DNA of 64,000 bases, taken from contig NZ_JACCJZ010000010.1 of the NCBI RefSeq assembly GCF_013425765.1, positions 186,001 to 250,000 on the forward strand. The letters are read 5' to 3'. A model generated the notes under the pieces. The model was given only the letters and a program-made list of their open reading frames with translations, ran no database searches and was not told where the DNA came from. This DNA comes from Luteimonas deserti. Its GTDB lineage: Bacteria; Pseudomonadota; Gammaproteobacteria; Xanthomonadales; Xanthomonadaceae. This document shows positions 17,043-25,130 of this stretch, piece after piece (position 1 is the stretch's first letter; every line of letters begins with the position of its first letter). Position numbers and translations under genes: made by a program.

Positions 17043-17609
17043 GTGCAGCTTCCGTTCGAACTGATACGCGTCGGTGACAGGGTTTCCGTGACGCCGGTCT
17101 TAGCGCACGAAACAGATCGGATCTGGCGATATGGGGCTTTGATAGCTGATTTAGAGAACAAGGGGCGGCGCGTTATGACGACGAGTGACTTGTCGCGTGT
17201 GACCTCGCTCTTTATGTTGCAGGGCCATATCCTTCAATCCGTCAGGGGAGGCCTCGTCTCAAACCTGCGACTGTTCCTCACGATGGAAGAGCTTCGCCTC
17301 CCGTCGAGCCGTGCGTCATTCGATGCACAGTTCCGTGCCATGGCTATAGACAGGACCGAGTATGCCGGCAGATCCTGGTCACGCGTCGATTACCTCTCGG
17401 AGCGAAAGAACAAAATTCGTCTGCTGGCCTTTCACCTCGGCCTGCGCCCGCTAGTTCAGACGTATCGCCGCCATGTAAGCGGTTGCCGGGACGAATACCT
17501 CCAGTTCTGGTGGAGTCGAGGCATCTCTGGAGGAACCTTGCGTTGCTATCTAGGATTCGAGCTTGGTGATGCTGAGTTTTCCATCCTTTCAGTTAATACA
17601 ACAGAATGA
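17043..17609 (+). CDS. Hypothetical protein, 188 residues
   Basis: The frame starts at GTG 17043; an in-frame stop (17031-17033) precludes an earlier start unless the gene is broken. Upstream of that stop, a frame opening at 16917 reads into the same phase. The sequence is soluble, mixed alpha/beta in feel, with no signal peptide. It includes LSRVTSLFMLQGHILQSV and a Trp/Arg-rich end (YLQFWWSRGISGGTLRCYLGF). No known domain or catalytic pattern is visible. Codon use is less GC-biased than trpS downstream, so it belongs to the accessory block. Function unknown, and the gene could be a 3' remnant of a longer one. Confidence 0.5.
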   Translation: MQLPFELIRVGDRVSVTPVLAHETDRIWRYGALIADLENKGRRVMTTSDLSRVTSLFMLQGHILQSVRGGLVSNLRLFLTMEELRLPSSRASFDAQFRAMAIDRTEYAGRSWSRVDYLSERKNKIRLLAFHLGLRPLVQTYRRHVSGCRDEYLQFWWSRGISGGTLRCYLGFELGDAEFSILSVNTTE

Positions 17610-17784
17610 GTCCCATATGAAGCGGCGCTCTGTGCAGGTAACTGGATAGTTTTATTTTAATAAAGAGCACGCTCTTAGACAGTGTCAGGAAACGGCTGTT
17701 ACCACATCACAACCGGATGAAGTTCTATATAGTCCAGGCGATTTACCCTTGCACTTAGGCGAACTTCAATGCTTAGAGCACTAG

Positions 17785-19107
17785 ATGACTAAACGGCCTT
17801 TGCGTGTCCTGACTGGCATCAAGCCATCAGGCATTCCCCACATCGGCAACTACGTCGGCGCCCTGCGCCCCGCAGTGGCCGCTAGCCAAACGGAGGATAC
17901 GGAAAGCTTCTTTTTTCTGGCCGACCTCCATAGTTTGGTAAACACCCATGATCCAACACGTATCCAACGTTCGACGCTGGAGATCGCGGCGACGTGGCTC
18001 GCGGCCGGGCTCGACCCGTCGAAGGTGTGGTTCTACCGACAGAGTGACGTGCCGGAAACGACCGAGCTGATGTGGCTGCTGACCTGCGTCGCCGGCAAGG
18101 GCATCCTCAATCGCGCGCACGCGTACAAGGCCGCGGTCGACAAGAACCGCGCGGACGGCGAGGACGACGACGCCGCGGTGACCGCGGGCCTCTTCATGTA
18201 TCCGGTGCTGATGGCCGCCGACATCCTGATCTTCAACGCCGACCGCGTGCCGGTGGGCCGCGACCAGATCCAGCACATCGAGATGGCGCGCGATTTCGCG
18301 CAGCGCTTCAACCACGTCTACGGCCGCGATTGGTTCAACCTGCCCGAAGCGGTGATCGACGACAACGTAGCCACGCTGCCGGGTCTCGACGGCCGCAAGA
18401 TGAGCAAGAGCTACGACAACACCATTCCGCTGTTCGTGCCGCAGGCGCAGCTGAAGAAACTGGTGTTCTCGATCCTCACCGATTCGAAGATGCCCGGCGA
18501 AGCGAAGTCGATCGACGGCTCGGCGCTGTTCCAGCTCTACCAGGCGTTCGCGACGCCGGACGAGAACGCGGGCTTCGCCGCGGCGTTCGCGGATGGCATC
18601 GGCTGGGGCGATGCCAAGCAGCAGCTGTTCGATGTCGTCGAGCGCGAGATCGCACCGATGCGCGAACGCTATGAGGACCTGATCGCACGACCAGCCGACA
18701 TCGAGGACGTGCTGCGCGACGGCGGACGTCGTCTGCGCGAACGTTATGCGATGCCGTTGCTCGCGCAGCTGCGCGAGGCCGTCGGCCTGCGCGATCTCGG
18801 CCGCGCGGTGACGACCGCGGCGGATGCGCCGGGCGGCACACGCGCCGCGCCGCCGATGTTCAAGCAGTACCGCGAGGCGGATGGCCGGTTCCACTTCAAG
18901 TTCGTCAACGGCGAGCGCGTGCTGCTGCAGAGCCACGCCTTCGATGCGCCTCGCGATGCGGGGCAGACCATCGCGCGGCTGCGCCGCGGCGAACTCTCGA
19001 TTGCCGATGCACCCGCGTCGCTCGGCGAGGGCGTCGATGCCGCAATGGTGCGGACCGCGCTCGATGCGCTGGCAGAGGCCGACGCCACGAAGGAGACGGC
19101 CTCATGA
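17785..19107 (+). CDS. trpS: Tryptophanyl-tRNA synthetase
   Basis: 440 residues. It charges tRNA-Trp with tryptophan. The class I signatures are present: the HIGH-type motif PHIGN (residues 18-22) in GIKPSGIPHIGNYVGA, and KMSKS (205-209) in DGRKMSKSYDNT. The C-terminal ~100 residues extend past the minimal bacterial enzyme, as in other Xanthomonadaceae TrpS. Codon use changes sharply: by my hand count 25 of the first 61 codons end in A or T, but only 4 of the next 60. The 5' end therefore looks acquired with the upstream accessory block, while the protein stays intact. The stop overlaps the next start (ATGA). Confidence 0.97.
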   Translation: MTKRPLRVLTGIKPSGIPHIGNYVGALRPAVAASQTEDTESFFFLADLHSLVNTHDPTRIQRSTLEIAATWLAAGLDPSKVWFYRQSDVPETTELMWLLTCVAGKGILNRAHAYKAAVDKNRADGEDDDAAVTAGLFMYPVLMAADILIFNADRVPVGRDQIQHIEMARDFAQRFNHVYGRDWFNLPEAVIDDNVATLPGLDGRKMSKSYDNTIPLFVPQAQLKKLVFSILTDSKMPGEAKSIDGSALFQLYQAFATPDENAGFAAAFADGIGWGDAKQQLFDVVEREIAPMRERYEDLIARPADIEDVLRDGGRRLRERYAMPLLAQLREAVGLRDLGRAVTTAADAPGGTRAAPPMFKQYREADGRFHFKFVNGERVLLQSHAFDAPRDAGQTIARLRRGELSIADAPASLGEGVDAAMVRTALDALAEADATKETAS

Positions 19108-19318
19108 ATCCGGTGATCGAACTCAATCTGGCGCTGCTGTTGTTCGTGCCGTGGTTCCTGTCCTCGGCGTGCTGTTCTGCGTGTATCCGAAGACGCCGCG
19201 AGGCGCCCGCCGCGTGGTGTTCGATCTGGTCAGCCTGGCGCTCGCGGTGATCGCGTTCCTGGTGTCGATCCACTGGGCGCAGGGCGTCGCCGATCGCAGC
19301 ACTCTTGTAGCGGCTTGA
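19104..19318 (+). pseudogene. Small membrane-protein gene, frameshifted and 3' truncated
   Basis: ATG overlaps the trpS stop. The first ~18 codons read MNPVIELNLALLLFVPWF in one frame. The hydrophobic sequence then continues in the -1 frame (PVLGVLFCVYPKTPRGARR, then LALAVIAFLVSIHWAQGVAD). A single missing base near 19160 explains the shift. The repaired frame ends TLVAA and stops at 19318, right where accessory DNA begins. Relatives in Xanthomonadaceae, as I recall them, are longer, with more hydrophobic segments after this point. So the gene is probably both frameshifted and cut by an insertion. Function of the family is unknown. Confidence 0.6.
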
Positions 19319-19459
19319 ATCTTCCCACTACGCTGTGAACGAGGAGCCGCCCCGCCAAGGCTTGCTGTGGAAGCTCGGACTTGTCTTGGCGGCAATTATC
19401 ATGCGAGCGCCTCATCGATAGATTCACGGTAACTCTGCATCTGGTTGATAGGAGACAGT

Positions 19460-20467
19460 ATGAAAGTAGCAACGGTGAGTGCACCTGGAGGCTTGGATCT
19501 ACTCGCTATCAGCGATCGTCCGGACCCGGGCAACCCGGGTCCAGGAGAGATACGCGTAGCTCTGCACGCTAGTTCGCTCAATTTCCACGATCTCGCAGTA
19601 GTTAATGGTTGGATTCCCTCAGAGGACGGGCGCATCCCGATGGCAGACGGTGCCGGCATCGTGGAGAGCGTGGGCCACGGAGTCACCGAGTTTTCTCCCG
19701 GCGAGATGGTGATTTCGTGTTTCTTTCCCAACTGGCTGACCGGGGAGCCAGTGATCGGCGACTTCAGCTACACCCCGGGGGACGGGATCGACGGGTTTGC
19801 TCAGGAGCATGTCGTCCTGCCCGCCACTGCCTTCACGCGAGCGCCTCGCGGCTATGACGTGGTGGAGTCTGCAACGATCCCTACAGCAGGACTGACCGCT
19901 TGGCGCGCACTCGTAGTGGAAGGAAAAATCAAAGCAGGTGACTCCGTGCTGTTGCTCGGCACTGGCGGCGTGTCCATCTGGGCCTTGCAAATCGCAAAGC
20001 TGATGGGTGCAACAGTCGCAATCACTTCTTCCTCTGGCGAAAAACTCGAGCGTGCGAAACAACTCGGAGCCGACTTTCTGGTGAACTACCGAGAAGATCC
20101 CCAGTGGGGTCGCACTGTCTTCGGCTGGACGGGCGGACGCGGTATCGATCACGTCGTTGAGGTAGGCGGGCCCGGAACACTCGCTCAGTCGATTGAGGCG
20201 GTGCGTCTCGGCGGAAGCATCTCCCTAATCGGCGTGCTCACAGGCAACATCGGCGAGGTTCCCACCGCAGCCCTGATGGCGAAGCAGGCGTGCCTAAAAG
20301 GCATCATTGTGGGCAGCCGCAGTCATCAACAGGATTTTGTCCGTGCGCTGGACACTGCAGAGATGCGGCCCGTCGTTGATCGGCGCTTTCCACTCGAGCA
20401 GTTGAGTGACGCGTTCGCCTATGAGATGAGCGCCCAGCATTTCGGCAAGATCGGCATCGAGTGGTGA
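19460..20467 (+). CDS. Zinc-independent MDR-family NAD(P)-dependent alcohol dehydrogenase
   Basis: 335 residues from ATG 19460 with ATAGGAGACA upstream. The N-terminal GroES-like part has SSLNFHDLAVVNGW, where zinc-binding MDR enzymes would have cysteine. The Rossmann part has GDSVLLLGTGGVSIWALQIAKLMGA (residues ~158-182), then the NADP-binding SSGEKLERAKQLGAD. The lack of catalytic cysteines places it with quinone-oxidoreductase-like MDR enzymes. The substrate is not determinable. It is the first complete gene of the second accessory block and has its own upstream region. A weak inverted repeat (CCGCCAAG/CTTGGCGG, 19352-19392) lies upstream. Confidence 0.88.
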   Translation: MKVATVSAPGGLDLLAISDRPDPGNPGPGEIRVALHASSLNFHDLAVVNGWIPSEDGRIPMADGAGIVESVGHGVTEFSPGEMVISCFFPNWLTGEPVIGDFSYTPGDGIDGFAQEHVVLPATAFTRAPRGYDVVESATIPTAGLTAWRALVVEGKIKAGDSVLLLGTGGVSIWALQIAKLMGATVAITSSSGEKLERAKQLGADFLVNYREDPQWGRTVFGWTGGRGIDHVVEVGGPGTLAQSIEAVRLGGSISLIGVLTGNIGEVPTAALMAKQACLKGIIVGSRSHQQDFVRALDTAEMRPVVDRRFPLEQLSDAFAYEMSAQHFGKIGIEW

Positions 20468-20549
20468 AGCGCAGGTAGGCCGTGTCCGTTACCACAATTG
20501 CCGGTGACGGAGGGCATTCACGGCTGGTCCGGATGGCGACGGCCGGACC

Positions 20550-20574
20550 GTCCGCTTCTGGCCGCTCAGTCGAC
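20550..20574. repeat. Dispersed palindrome, copy 4 (degenerate right arm)
   Basis: The left arm GTCCGCTTCTGGCCG is intact; the right arm (CTCAGTCGAC) is altered. It abuts the stop codon of the recombinase gene. Confidence 0.55.
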
Positions 20575-21183
20575 TTATGCCTCCGTTTGCTCTGCCATCT
20601 CCAAAGCATCCTCAATCTCAACTCCAAGATACCTCACCGTGCTCTCGAGCTTGGTGTGACCTAGGAGGATCTGGACAGCGCGCAGATTCCTGGTGCGCCG
20701 GTAGATGAGCGACGCCTTTGTCCGACGCATGCTGTGAGTTCCATACGCATGTCGGTCGAGCCCGATATCGCTAACCCACCTGGAGACGATCCGCGCGTAC
20801 TGCCTAGTAGAGAGGTGGGTGGCCTGGCGCGATCGCCCCGGGAATAGGTGAGAGCCAGATGTTAGCTGAGCTTGGCGTGCCCACTCCGCGACAGAGATTC
20901 TGGTCATGTCAGTCAGTTCGAATTGGACGGGCCGACCGGTCTTCCGCTGAAGCACGATTGCGCGCCTGGCGATTGCTGTACCGTGGGTCACGTCTCTAAG
21001 CCGAAGGCTGACGAGGTCGCAGCCCCGCAGTTTGGAATCAATCGCCAAGTTGAACAGCGCCAAGTCACGGACGCTCTTGCTCAGTTGCAGCCGAACACGG
21101 ATGGACCAGATGTCGCTAAGCCTGAGGGGGGCTTTCTGGCCCACCAGCTTTCCCTTGTTCCACGGCTCACGTTGAGATGGCAT
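20575..21183 (-). CDS. Small tyrosine recombinase/integrase (catalytic domain only)
   Basis: 202 residues from ATG 21183, chosen for AAGGAG upstream; the open frame starts nine codons earlier. It carries the catalytic set R53, H150-x-x-R153 (THSMRRTKA), H176 (LLGHTKLEST) and nucleophile Y185 (VRYLG). It starts MPSQREPWNKGKLVGQKAPL and has almost no N-terminal DNA-binding domain, unlike phage integrases of 350-400 residues. Such minimal recombinases recur in proteobacterial accessory regions; their sites are unknown to me. The gene lies exactly between two copies of the dispersed palindrome. It seems functional by residue content. Confidence 0.88.
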   Translation of the reverse strand: MPSQREPWNKGKLVGQKAPLRLSDIWSIRVRLQLSKSVRDLALFNLAIDSKLRGCDLVSLRLRDVTHGTAIARRAIVLQRKTGRPVQFELTDMTRISVAEWARQAQLTSGSHLFPGRSRQATHLSTRQYARIVSRWVSDIGLDRHAYGTHSMRRTKASLIYRRTRNLRAVQILLGHTKLESTVRYLGVEIEDALEMAEQTEA

Positions 21184-21240
21184 GGGCTTCTCCTTGGTTG
21201 GAGACCCCACAGTGTCAGTCGGTACGGAGCGTCAATGCGG

Positions 21241-21264
21241 GTCCGCTTCCGGCCAGAAGCAGAC
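21241..21264. repeat. Dispersed 24-nt palindrome, copy 5
   Basis: GTCCGCTTC-CGGCCA-GAAGCAGAC, located 57 bases upstream of the recombinase start. Confidence 0.75.
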
Positions 21265-21379
21265 GTGATTCGAACGGGGATCGCGGTATTCCCACTATTC
21301 TAAGTGCGCAGTGGTACTCCGGTCGATGTGCTTCAAAGCACTTGGTACAAAGAGCAACATGGCATTGGCTCGGCTCACC

Positions 21380-21958
21380 TCACCGCCGCGAGATGATCCA
21401 AGTAACGATCAATGAAACGAGGTCGTCGACCGCGTCTTCCATGACGATCCGTTCTTCGGTCACCTCATTCGATATGGCTTCCATCGACGCGATCAAGCCG
21501 ATACAGCGACGCTGCACAGCCGTTGGATCGAGGCCCGAGAACGGTTGCAGGGCGTTCGCATAGAAGGCGGCGTGATCCTCCCGCATCTCCCGCTGGTAGG
21601 CATCCATCATCGCGTCACCTCGCAAGGCGGCGCCGATCGCGTGCCATTCCGAACCGATCGTCGCCGCACACTCCAGATAGGCCTGCGCCAGAAGCCGGAC
21701 AATCGTCCCGGGCTCCTGCGGAGCATCTTCGAGCGCCTTGGCGAGTGCGCTGACCTGACGATCCATGGCGTCCTTGTAGAGCGCCATCATCAGGCCGGAT
21801 CGGGTCTCGAAATGACTGTAAGCGATCGGCTTACTGACGCCCGCCTGTTCTGCCAGCAGTCCAAGCGTCAACGCGTCCGTCCCCTGCTCGCGAACGATGT
21901 CAAACGCCGTTTCCAGGAGCTGAGCGCGACGTTCGGCTCTCGGCAGCTTCTTTGTCAC
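21380..21958 (-). CDS. TetR-family regulator of the adjacent enzyme cassette
   Basis: 192 residues with a GTG start. The helix-turn-helix (DALTLGLLAEQAGVSKPIAYSHFETRSGLMMALY, residues ~28-61) is typical TetR. The C-terminal domain (YQREMREDHAAFYANALQPFSGLD) matches regulators that often control oxidoreductases or hydrolases. It is divergent from the epoxide-hydrolase gene, and a perfect 8-base-arm palindrome sits between them, overlapping its own upstream region. It probably represses both itself and the cassette. The inducer is unknown. Confidence 0.88.
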   Translation of the reverse strand: MTKKLPRAERRAQLLETAFDIVREQGTDALTLGLLAEQAGVSKPIAYSHFETRSGLMMALYKDAMDRQVSALAKALEDAPQEPGTIVRLLAQAYLECAATIGSEWHAIGAALRGDAMMDAYQREMREDHAAFYANALQPFSGLDPTAVQRRCIGLIASMEAISNEVTEERIVMEDAVDDLVSLIVTWIISRR

Positions 21959-21989
21959 CCGGCACTCCTCACTTGACCTTTGTGTTTTC

Positions 21990-22010
21990 TAAGTTACGAT
22001 AAGTAACTTA
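21990..22010. promoter_or_regulatory. TetR-type operator palindrome
   Basis: TAAGTTAC-GATAA-GTAACTTA has perfect 8-base arms and a 5-base centre. It lies between the TetR gene and the hydrolase gene. AT-rich symmetric sites like this are usual for TetR autoregulation. Confidence 0.65.
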
Positions 22011-22075
22011 CTAAACGAAACGATGCGCGCAGGTTAGCGGAAACGCCTGTGCCATCGCAACCAAGGAGAGTCAAC

Positions 22076-23182
22076 GTGTCCATCGTGCGTCGAATTTTGT
22101 CGAGTGGTCTTGTGGCCTTATCGCTTGGCGCAGCCAGCCCTGCCTGGGCGGACGCGTCCCCTATGCCGGCCGCAATCGCAGTGCCGACCAACGGGATAGA
22201 GCTGAATGTCCATGAGGCCGGAACCGGACCCGTTGTTGTGCTGCTGCATGGTTTTCCGGGTCTCGCCTATACGTGGCGGCACCAGATCCCGGCGCTCGTG
22301 GCCGCCGGATACCGTGTGGTCGTTCCCGATCTACGCGGTTACGGCGCAAGTGACATGCCGCCCGACGTCGAGGACTACGATATTGCCGAGCTGACCGGCG
22401 ATCTGGTGGGCCTGCTCGACCGTGTGGGCGCGCGCGAGGCGGTGTTCGTTGGCCATGATTTTGGTGGCTTGCTCGCTTGGCAGATGGCGCTTCTGCATCG
22501 CGACCGGGTGGCGGGTGTGATCTCTATGAACACCCCGCACGTGCCGCACTGGGGCCTCTGGCTCCATCCCGAAATCGCCGGTCCCGCGCTGGAGGAAGGC
22601 GAGACCTTCGTCGCCGATCCAGGTGTGGATCCGATCGCGCAGATGCGTGAGGTCTACAGCCCGGACATGTACGTGCTGATGTTCGTGAGCGGCGATGAAG
22701 CCGACCGCGCCATGGACGCAGATCCCCGGGCTACGATCCGCTCGGCCTATCGCAAGGACCTCATGCGCGCCTCCGAATGGGACGCGCTGCCCGCGTTCGC
22801 CACCAATATGGAGTACTACGGCAAGCCGATTCCTGCCGAACTACCCGGCAAGGACGTGCTCAGCGACGACGAACTCGACGTCTACGCGCGCAGCTTCGCA
22901 AGGACCGGGTTTACGCCGGCGATCAACTGGTATCGCAATATTTCACGAAACTGGAAAGCCGGGCTTGAGATCGATCAGCAAGTCCGCGTACCGGCATTGA
23001 TGATCTCGGCTGAGCACGACGTCGTCCTCAGACCCGCCATGACCCGGGGGATGGCCGACTACGTTCCCGACCTCGAGACCCACGTCATTCCGGATGCCTG
23101 GCACTGGACTCCGGAAGAGAAGCCCGATGCGGTCAATCGGCTGGCGATCGACTGGCTGCAGCGCCACTACCCGCCGCGCTGA
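22076..23182 (+). CDS. Epoxide-hydrolase-like alpha/beta hydrolase, exported
   Basis: 368 residues from GTG 22076, preceded by AAGGAGAG; an upstream in-frame GTG lacks such a site. A signal peptide (RRILSSGLVALSLGAASPAWA, described not quoted further) suggests export to the periplasm. The fold signatures are LLHGFPG (oxyanion hole), nucleophile D128 in VGHDFGGLLAW, and a histidine near 343 in WHWTPEE. The Asp nucleophile points to epoxide hydrolases or haloalkane dehalogenases rather than esterases. The lid carries tyrosines, as expected for epoxide opening. It is the first gene after the TetR operator. The real substrate is unknown. Confidence 0.85.
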   Translation: MSIVRRILSSGLVALSLGAASPAWADASPMPAAIAVPTNGIELNVHEAGTGPVVVLLHGFPGLAYTWRHQIPALVAAGYRVVVPDLRGYGASDMPPDVEDYDIAELTGDLVGLLDRVGAREAVFVGHDFGGLLAWQMALLHRDRVAGVISMNTPHVPHWGLWLHPEIAGPALEEGETFVADPGVDPIAQMREVYSPDMYVLMFVSGDEADRAMDADPRATIRSAYRKDLMRASEWDALPAFATNMEYYGKPIPAELPGKDVLSDDELDVYARSFARTGFTPAINWYRNISRNWKAGLEIDQQVRVPALMISAEHDVVLRPAMTRGMADYVPDLETHVIPDAWHWTPEEKPDAVNRLAIDWLQRHYPPR

Positions 23183-23281
23183 ATCAATTCTGATCCGACA
23201 ACCCACGTGCTTTCGACCTGCAGGTTCCGCCGCACGGGTGGAACCCAACTGCAGGCGGGCAAACACACACAGGAGAGTGCG

Positions 23282-24274
23282 ATGCAAGATCCAGTTCTAT
23301 TCGCCGGAGGAACCGGCATCGTCGGCAGCGAGGCGGTCAAGGCGTTCCGCAAACGTCATTCCGGAACGCCGATTCTGATTGGTGGGCGCAATCTGGCGCG
23401 GGCGCATGCCTTCGCGCTCGAGATCGACAACGCTGTTGCCGTCCAGATCGACAACAACCAGCCGCGACTGGGCCTGGCCGAGAACGACCGCATAGGCGCA
23501 GTCGTGATGATGGCGCCGGACGAGGGGCTGAACGGCCTTGCATACGCCCAGGATCTTTGCGTTCCCTACCTCAGCATGGGCAACTGGCTGGTGGAGGTTG
23601 GCGCCGAGATGGCACATGTCATTCGCCGTCCGAATGCCAGTCCCGTTGTCCTAGCCAGTCACTGGCATGGGGGCCCGGCCGTCTTCCTGACGGAACTGGC
23701 AACTGTGGACATGGACATCGTCCATTCTGTGTCGGTCGCGGCGGTCGTCGACGACCTCGACCCGACGGGTCCCGCCGCGATGGCCGACATGGAGCGCGGC
23801 TCCGAAGGCGGATCCGGCGTCTGGGCCTTCGAAGGGGGGCATCGTGTCTGGCTGACAGGGGCTGCGGCGTCCCGGGAGTTCCGGTCGCTCGACGGTCGAT
23901 TGCTGAAGGGAAGCGCTTTTGCTCCCTACGACATTGCCAGCCTCCAGGCGATGACCCGCGCACGATCGGTTCGCTTCGATCTCGCGATGGCCGACTCGTC
24001 CAGTCGGCGCAGGGGAGCAGGCGTTGCGACCGAACTGATCGTAGAAATCGAGGGAGAGCTGCGCGGCAGCCCAAGCCAGCGACGTGTCACGCTGGAGTTC
24101 GGCAAAGGACAGGCGGCACTCACAGGGCTCAGTGTCGCGCTCGCACTTTCGACAGCGCTCGGCCTCGAAGGCAAGGACGCATCCCCGCCCGGCCTGTACT
24201 TCCCTGAGCAACTCATGGACGCCCACTGGTTCCTTGCCGAACTGAGGGCCGAAGGCGCCATCGGCGACCTCTAG
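23282..24274 (+). CDS. NAD(P)-binding saccharopine dehydrogenase-like protein
   Basis: 330 residues from ATG 23282 with AGGAGAG upstream. The N-terminus PVLFAGGTGIVGSEAVKAF is a Rossmann GxxGxxG motif, followed by ILIGGRNLARAHAFALEI. This layout matches the saccharopine-dehydrogenase/reductase-like group, which is broad and mostly uncharacterised. No signal peptide. It follows the hydrolase gene by about 100 bases, so it is probably in the same transcription unit. The reaction is unknown; an NAD(P)-linked step on the product of the hydrolase is possible, but that is speculation. Confidence 0.75.
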   Translation: MQDPVLFAGGTGIVGSEAVKAFRKRHSGTPILIGGRNLARAHAFALEIDNAVAVQIDNNQPRLGLAENDRIGAVVMMAPDEGLNGLAYAQDLCVPYLSMGNWLVEVGAEMAHVIRRPNASPVVLASHWHGGPAVFLTELATVDMDIVHSVSVAAVVDDLDPTGPAAMADMERGSEGGSGVWAFEGGHRVWLTGAAASREFRSLDGRLLKGSAFAPYDIASLQAMTRARSVRFDLAMADSSSRRRGAGVATELIVEIEGELRGSPSQRRVTLEFGKGQAALTGLSVALALSTALGLEGKDASPPGLYFPEQLMDAHWFLAELRAEGAIGDL

Positions 24275-24522
24275 CAGTGCGCACCGCCGGCAGACATAGC
24301 GCGACTGACCGGCGGCCGCTCTTCTCGAAACACCGAACAGGTTCTGACCGCGTCTTCCGACGTGCATGGCCAGTGAGGTTCGCCGATACCGGACAGCACG
24401 CTCAGGAAACTGCGCTGACCTTTGAGGCGCCTGCGTGCCACTCCCGGAACAAGCTTGATCGACCTTCCATTACCGGGGGCCCCGGAGGCCGCGGACATCC
24501 ACATACTCCACGACGACCCGTT

Positions 24523-25023
24523 ATGACACCCACCACGCAGCGCCACCTTCAGAGCGCGAAGGCCTACTTGGAACGAGAGGGTCGCGGCGATCTCACCGTC
24601 GTCGATGAACTCATGTCCGAAGACATCGTGATGACCATCGTGTCGGGCCGCTCGCCGCACACCGTGCACGCCATTCCCTGGGGCGGCGTACATCGCGGCC
24701 GTGAAGCAGCGAAGAACTTCCTTCGTCGACTGCTTGCGGGACAGATCAGCAGCGTGGACAAGATCGACCGTTGGGTTGCAGACGAGGACACCGTTGTGGC
24801 ATTCGCAATGCAGCAGGCCAGTAGCCCGATAACAGGTCGATCAGGCGAGTGGGAACTGGCCATCCGCTTCGACTTCGAAGGCGACCTCATTTCGCACTAC
24901 TGGGTGTACGAGGACAGCTTCTCAGCCGTCGTGATGCACAGCGTCGGCGGTGAGCTCCTGATGCGCGATTCGGAGGGCACCCGGTCGGCGCCTGTAGATG
25001 CGCACATCACATCGACGCCATAA
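24523..25023 (+). CDS. SnoaL/NTF2-like fold protein
   Basis: 166 residues from ATG 24523. The order of a helical start (LQSAKAYLEREGRGDLTVVDELMSEDIVM), a G-rich loop (PWGGVHRGREAAKNFLRRLL) and strands ending FDFEGDLISHYWVYED is typical of SnoaL-like polyketide cyclase/ketosteroid-isomerase relatives. The open frame extends upstream to 24277, but that part does not read like protein. It is third in the enzyme cassette. Such proteins bind or isomerise small hydrophobic molecules; the activity here is not known. The C-terminal ~25 residues are extra and unstructured. Confidence 0.75.
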   Translation: MTPTTQRHLQSAKAYLEREGRGDLTVVDELMSEDIVMTIVSGRSPHTVHAIPWGGVHRGREAAKNFLRRLLAGQISSVDKIDRWVADEDTVVAFAMQQASSPITGRSGEWELAIRFDFEGDLISHYWVYEDSFSAVVMHSVGGELLMRDSEGTRSAPVDAHITSTP

Positions 25024-25130
25024 GAAGGTATCGAGTCAGGCAACGTTCGCGCTGTGAACGCGTGGCCGTCCCGCACACGCCGACCCGCCGCCGCGATTAC
25101 CCGAGCCATCCCCCGATTCTGGAAACCGAC

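Noticed and set aside
17660-17680. Short hairpin AAGAGC/GCTCTT after the 188-residue gene as terminator
   Set aside because: Only six base pairs and no clear T run; not enough to call.
19352-19392. Inverted repeat CCGCCAAG/CTTGGCGG before the MDR dehydrogenase
   Set aside because: 8-base arms with a 25-base spacer are weak; could be chance, and no regulator is adjacent.
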